From contig NZ_PGVG01000009.1 in the NCBI RefSeq assembly GCF_002795245.1, forward strand, positions 1 to 64,000: a DNA stretch of 64,000 bases, in the 5' to 3' direction. Below, one piece after another: positions 63,364-64,000 of the stretch. A program made the translations under genes and the position numbers. Under the pieces are notes generated by a model. It saw only the letters and a program-made list of their open reading frames with translations, ran no database searches and was not told the DNA's origin. Each line of letters opens with the position of its first letter. Positions within the stretch are counted from its first letter, which is position 1. The stretch is from Bradyrhizobium forestalis. GTDB taxonomy: Bacteria; Pseudomonadota; Alphaproteobacteria; Rhizobiales; Xanthobacteraceae.

Positions 63364-63429
63364 CGCGAATACCTTTCCTCTACCTTTTCCTTGGGCGTTT
63401 CTTCTCTGGACTTGAAGAGTTCAGCCGGA

Positions 63430-64000
63430 TCATCCGGCCGCGGCAGCTTCCCCGGCTTGCGTGAGGATGCCGCCGCAGATCAACGTTTCCATGTGCTTGA
63501 TGTATTGCCGGCAGACGTCGTCGGTGACCGGGCCGACGCCGGTCGCGCGGGACATCGCGTGCCGGCCGAAGAACAGGTGATCGCAGGCGCCGATCAGGCT
63601 GGTGTAGAACAGCACCGGATCAGTCTGGCGGAATTCGCCGCGGCTGACGCCTTCGGCCAGCAGGCGGCGATGGAAGTCCAATAGTGGCGCAACGAAGAAT
63701 TTCGAGACTTCGTCGGCGGAGCTCGCGCTGGTCTCGTGCAGCAGATAGTGGATCAGCCGGTTCATGTAGGGGAACCGGTGATAGGCGCGGATGATGCCGG
63801 CGATATGCAGCTTCAGCTTCGCCGTCGACGTGATCGGCTGCGCCAGCAGGTATTCGAGATTGGACATCTCGGTCGCGGCATCGCGCGCGAGCAGCGCCAG
63901 CAAGAGGCCGTCCTTGTTGCCGAAGTGATATTTGACCAGCGCGGCGTTGGCGCCCGACTTCTGCGCGATGTCGGAGAGCGAGATCTCGATCGAGGAGCGT
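63430..64000 (-). CDS. TetR-family regulator, 5' end outside window
   Basis: The visible 189 codons hold the end of the helix-turn-helix (SLSDIAQKSGANAALVKYHFG) and the whole ligand-binding domain. The frame continues to base 64000 without a start codon in view, so a start lies beyond the edge; the TTG at 63903 inside the domain is not the true start. The C-terminal domain (HRRLLAEGVSRGEFRQ, DHLFFGRHAM) resembles TetR proteins controlling fatty-acid or aromatic degradation. It is upstream of the acyl-CoA genes and probably represses them in response to an acyl-CoA. Confidence 0.9.
   Translation of the reverse strand, partial: RSSIEISLSDIAQKSGANAALVKYHFGNKDGLLLALLARDAATEMSNLEYLLAQPITSTAKLKLHIAGIIRAYHRFPYMNRLIHYLLHETSASSADEVSKFFVAPLLDFHRRLLAEGVSRGEFRQTDPVLFYTSLIGACDHLFFGRHAMSRATGVGPVTDDVCRQYIKHMETLICGGILTQAGEAAAAG

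Overview
The window is a high-GC alphaproteobacterial chromosome segment, most likely from the Bradyrhizobium/Rhodopseudomonas lineage. The evidence is a ROSE-type RNA thermometer ahead of an Hsp20 gene, ornithine decarboxylase plus homospermidine synthase behind a probable speF-type leader, the PhyR-NepR-EcfG stress switch, DUF3551 proteins, and several families of palindromic intergenic repeats of the kind scattered through Bradyrhizobium genomes. No rRNA, tRNA, CRISPR array or intact mobile element was seen; only the edge of an IS5-type transposase lies at the extreme left.

Layout. 1-3 kb: transposase fragment, alpha/beta hydrolase, ROSE-controlled Hsp20, secreted proline-rich protein. 3-10 kb: gltB and gltD (ammonium assimilation) separated by a repeat. 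10-18 kb: beta-barrel protein, arabinose-5-phosphate isomerase (KDO synthesis), AhpD-like protein divergent from an HxlR regulator with two operator palindromes, SPFH/NfeD pair, ferrochelatase, MAPEG protein. 18-22.7 kb: M3 oligopeptidase, DUF1007 protein and NicO-type metal transporter. 23-27.3 kb: polyamine block (ornithine decarboxylase, GNAT, RidA, homospermidine synthase). 27.4-33.5 kb: a long minus-strand run headed by a Zur-like box: His-rich mini-protein, ZnuC, ZnuB, ZnuA, CobW GTPase, WD40 protein, then MgtC and a small anchored protein. 33.6-35.6 kb: two half-size permeases and superoxide dismutase. 35.8-40.4 kb: GNAT, MATE efflux, DUF2147, DUF3095, ribbon-helix-helix and small proteins. 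40.5-44.8 kb: acyl-CoA synthetase, acyl carrier protein, stand-alone adenylating enzyme and ketoreductase. 45-48 kb: DUF3551 pair, HtpG, secreted protein. 48.1-51.6 kb: candidate sRNA and a two-gene patatin/NDT-TPR-SLOG pair. 52-54.7 kb: SnoaL-like protein and the general stress response module. 54.7-64 kb: nitroreductase and a fatty or aromatic acyl-CoA catabolic block (three acyl-CoA dehydrogenases, feruloyl-CoA-synthetase-like ligase, enoyl-CoA hydratase, short-chain dehydrogenase, TetR regulator running off the right edge).

The best candidate for a little-described system is at 48365-51643: a patatin-like phospholipase transcribed with a 693-residue protein that combines an NDT/TIR-like N-terminal domain, a TPR-like middle and a SLOG-like C-terminal domain. 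This layout matches predicted nucleotide-signal-dependent conflict (anti-phage) systems. A structured intergenic region beside it ends in a plus-strand terminator that no known gene uses, which suggests a small RNA. Other points of interest are the Zur-type operon with its 78-residue histidine-rich leader protein, the orphan ACP/adenylase cluster, the split permease pair, and the repeats that fill most of the larger gaps of the acyl-CoA operon.
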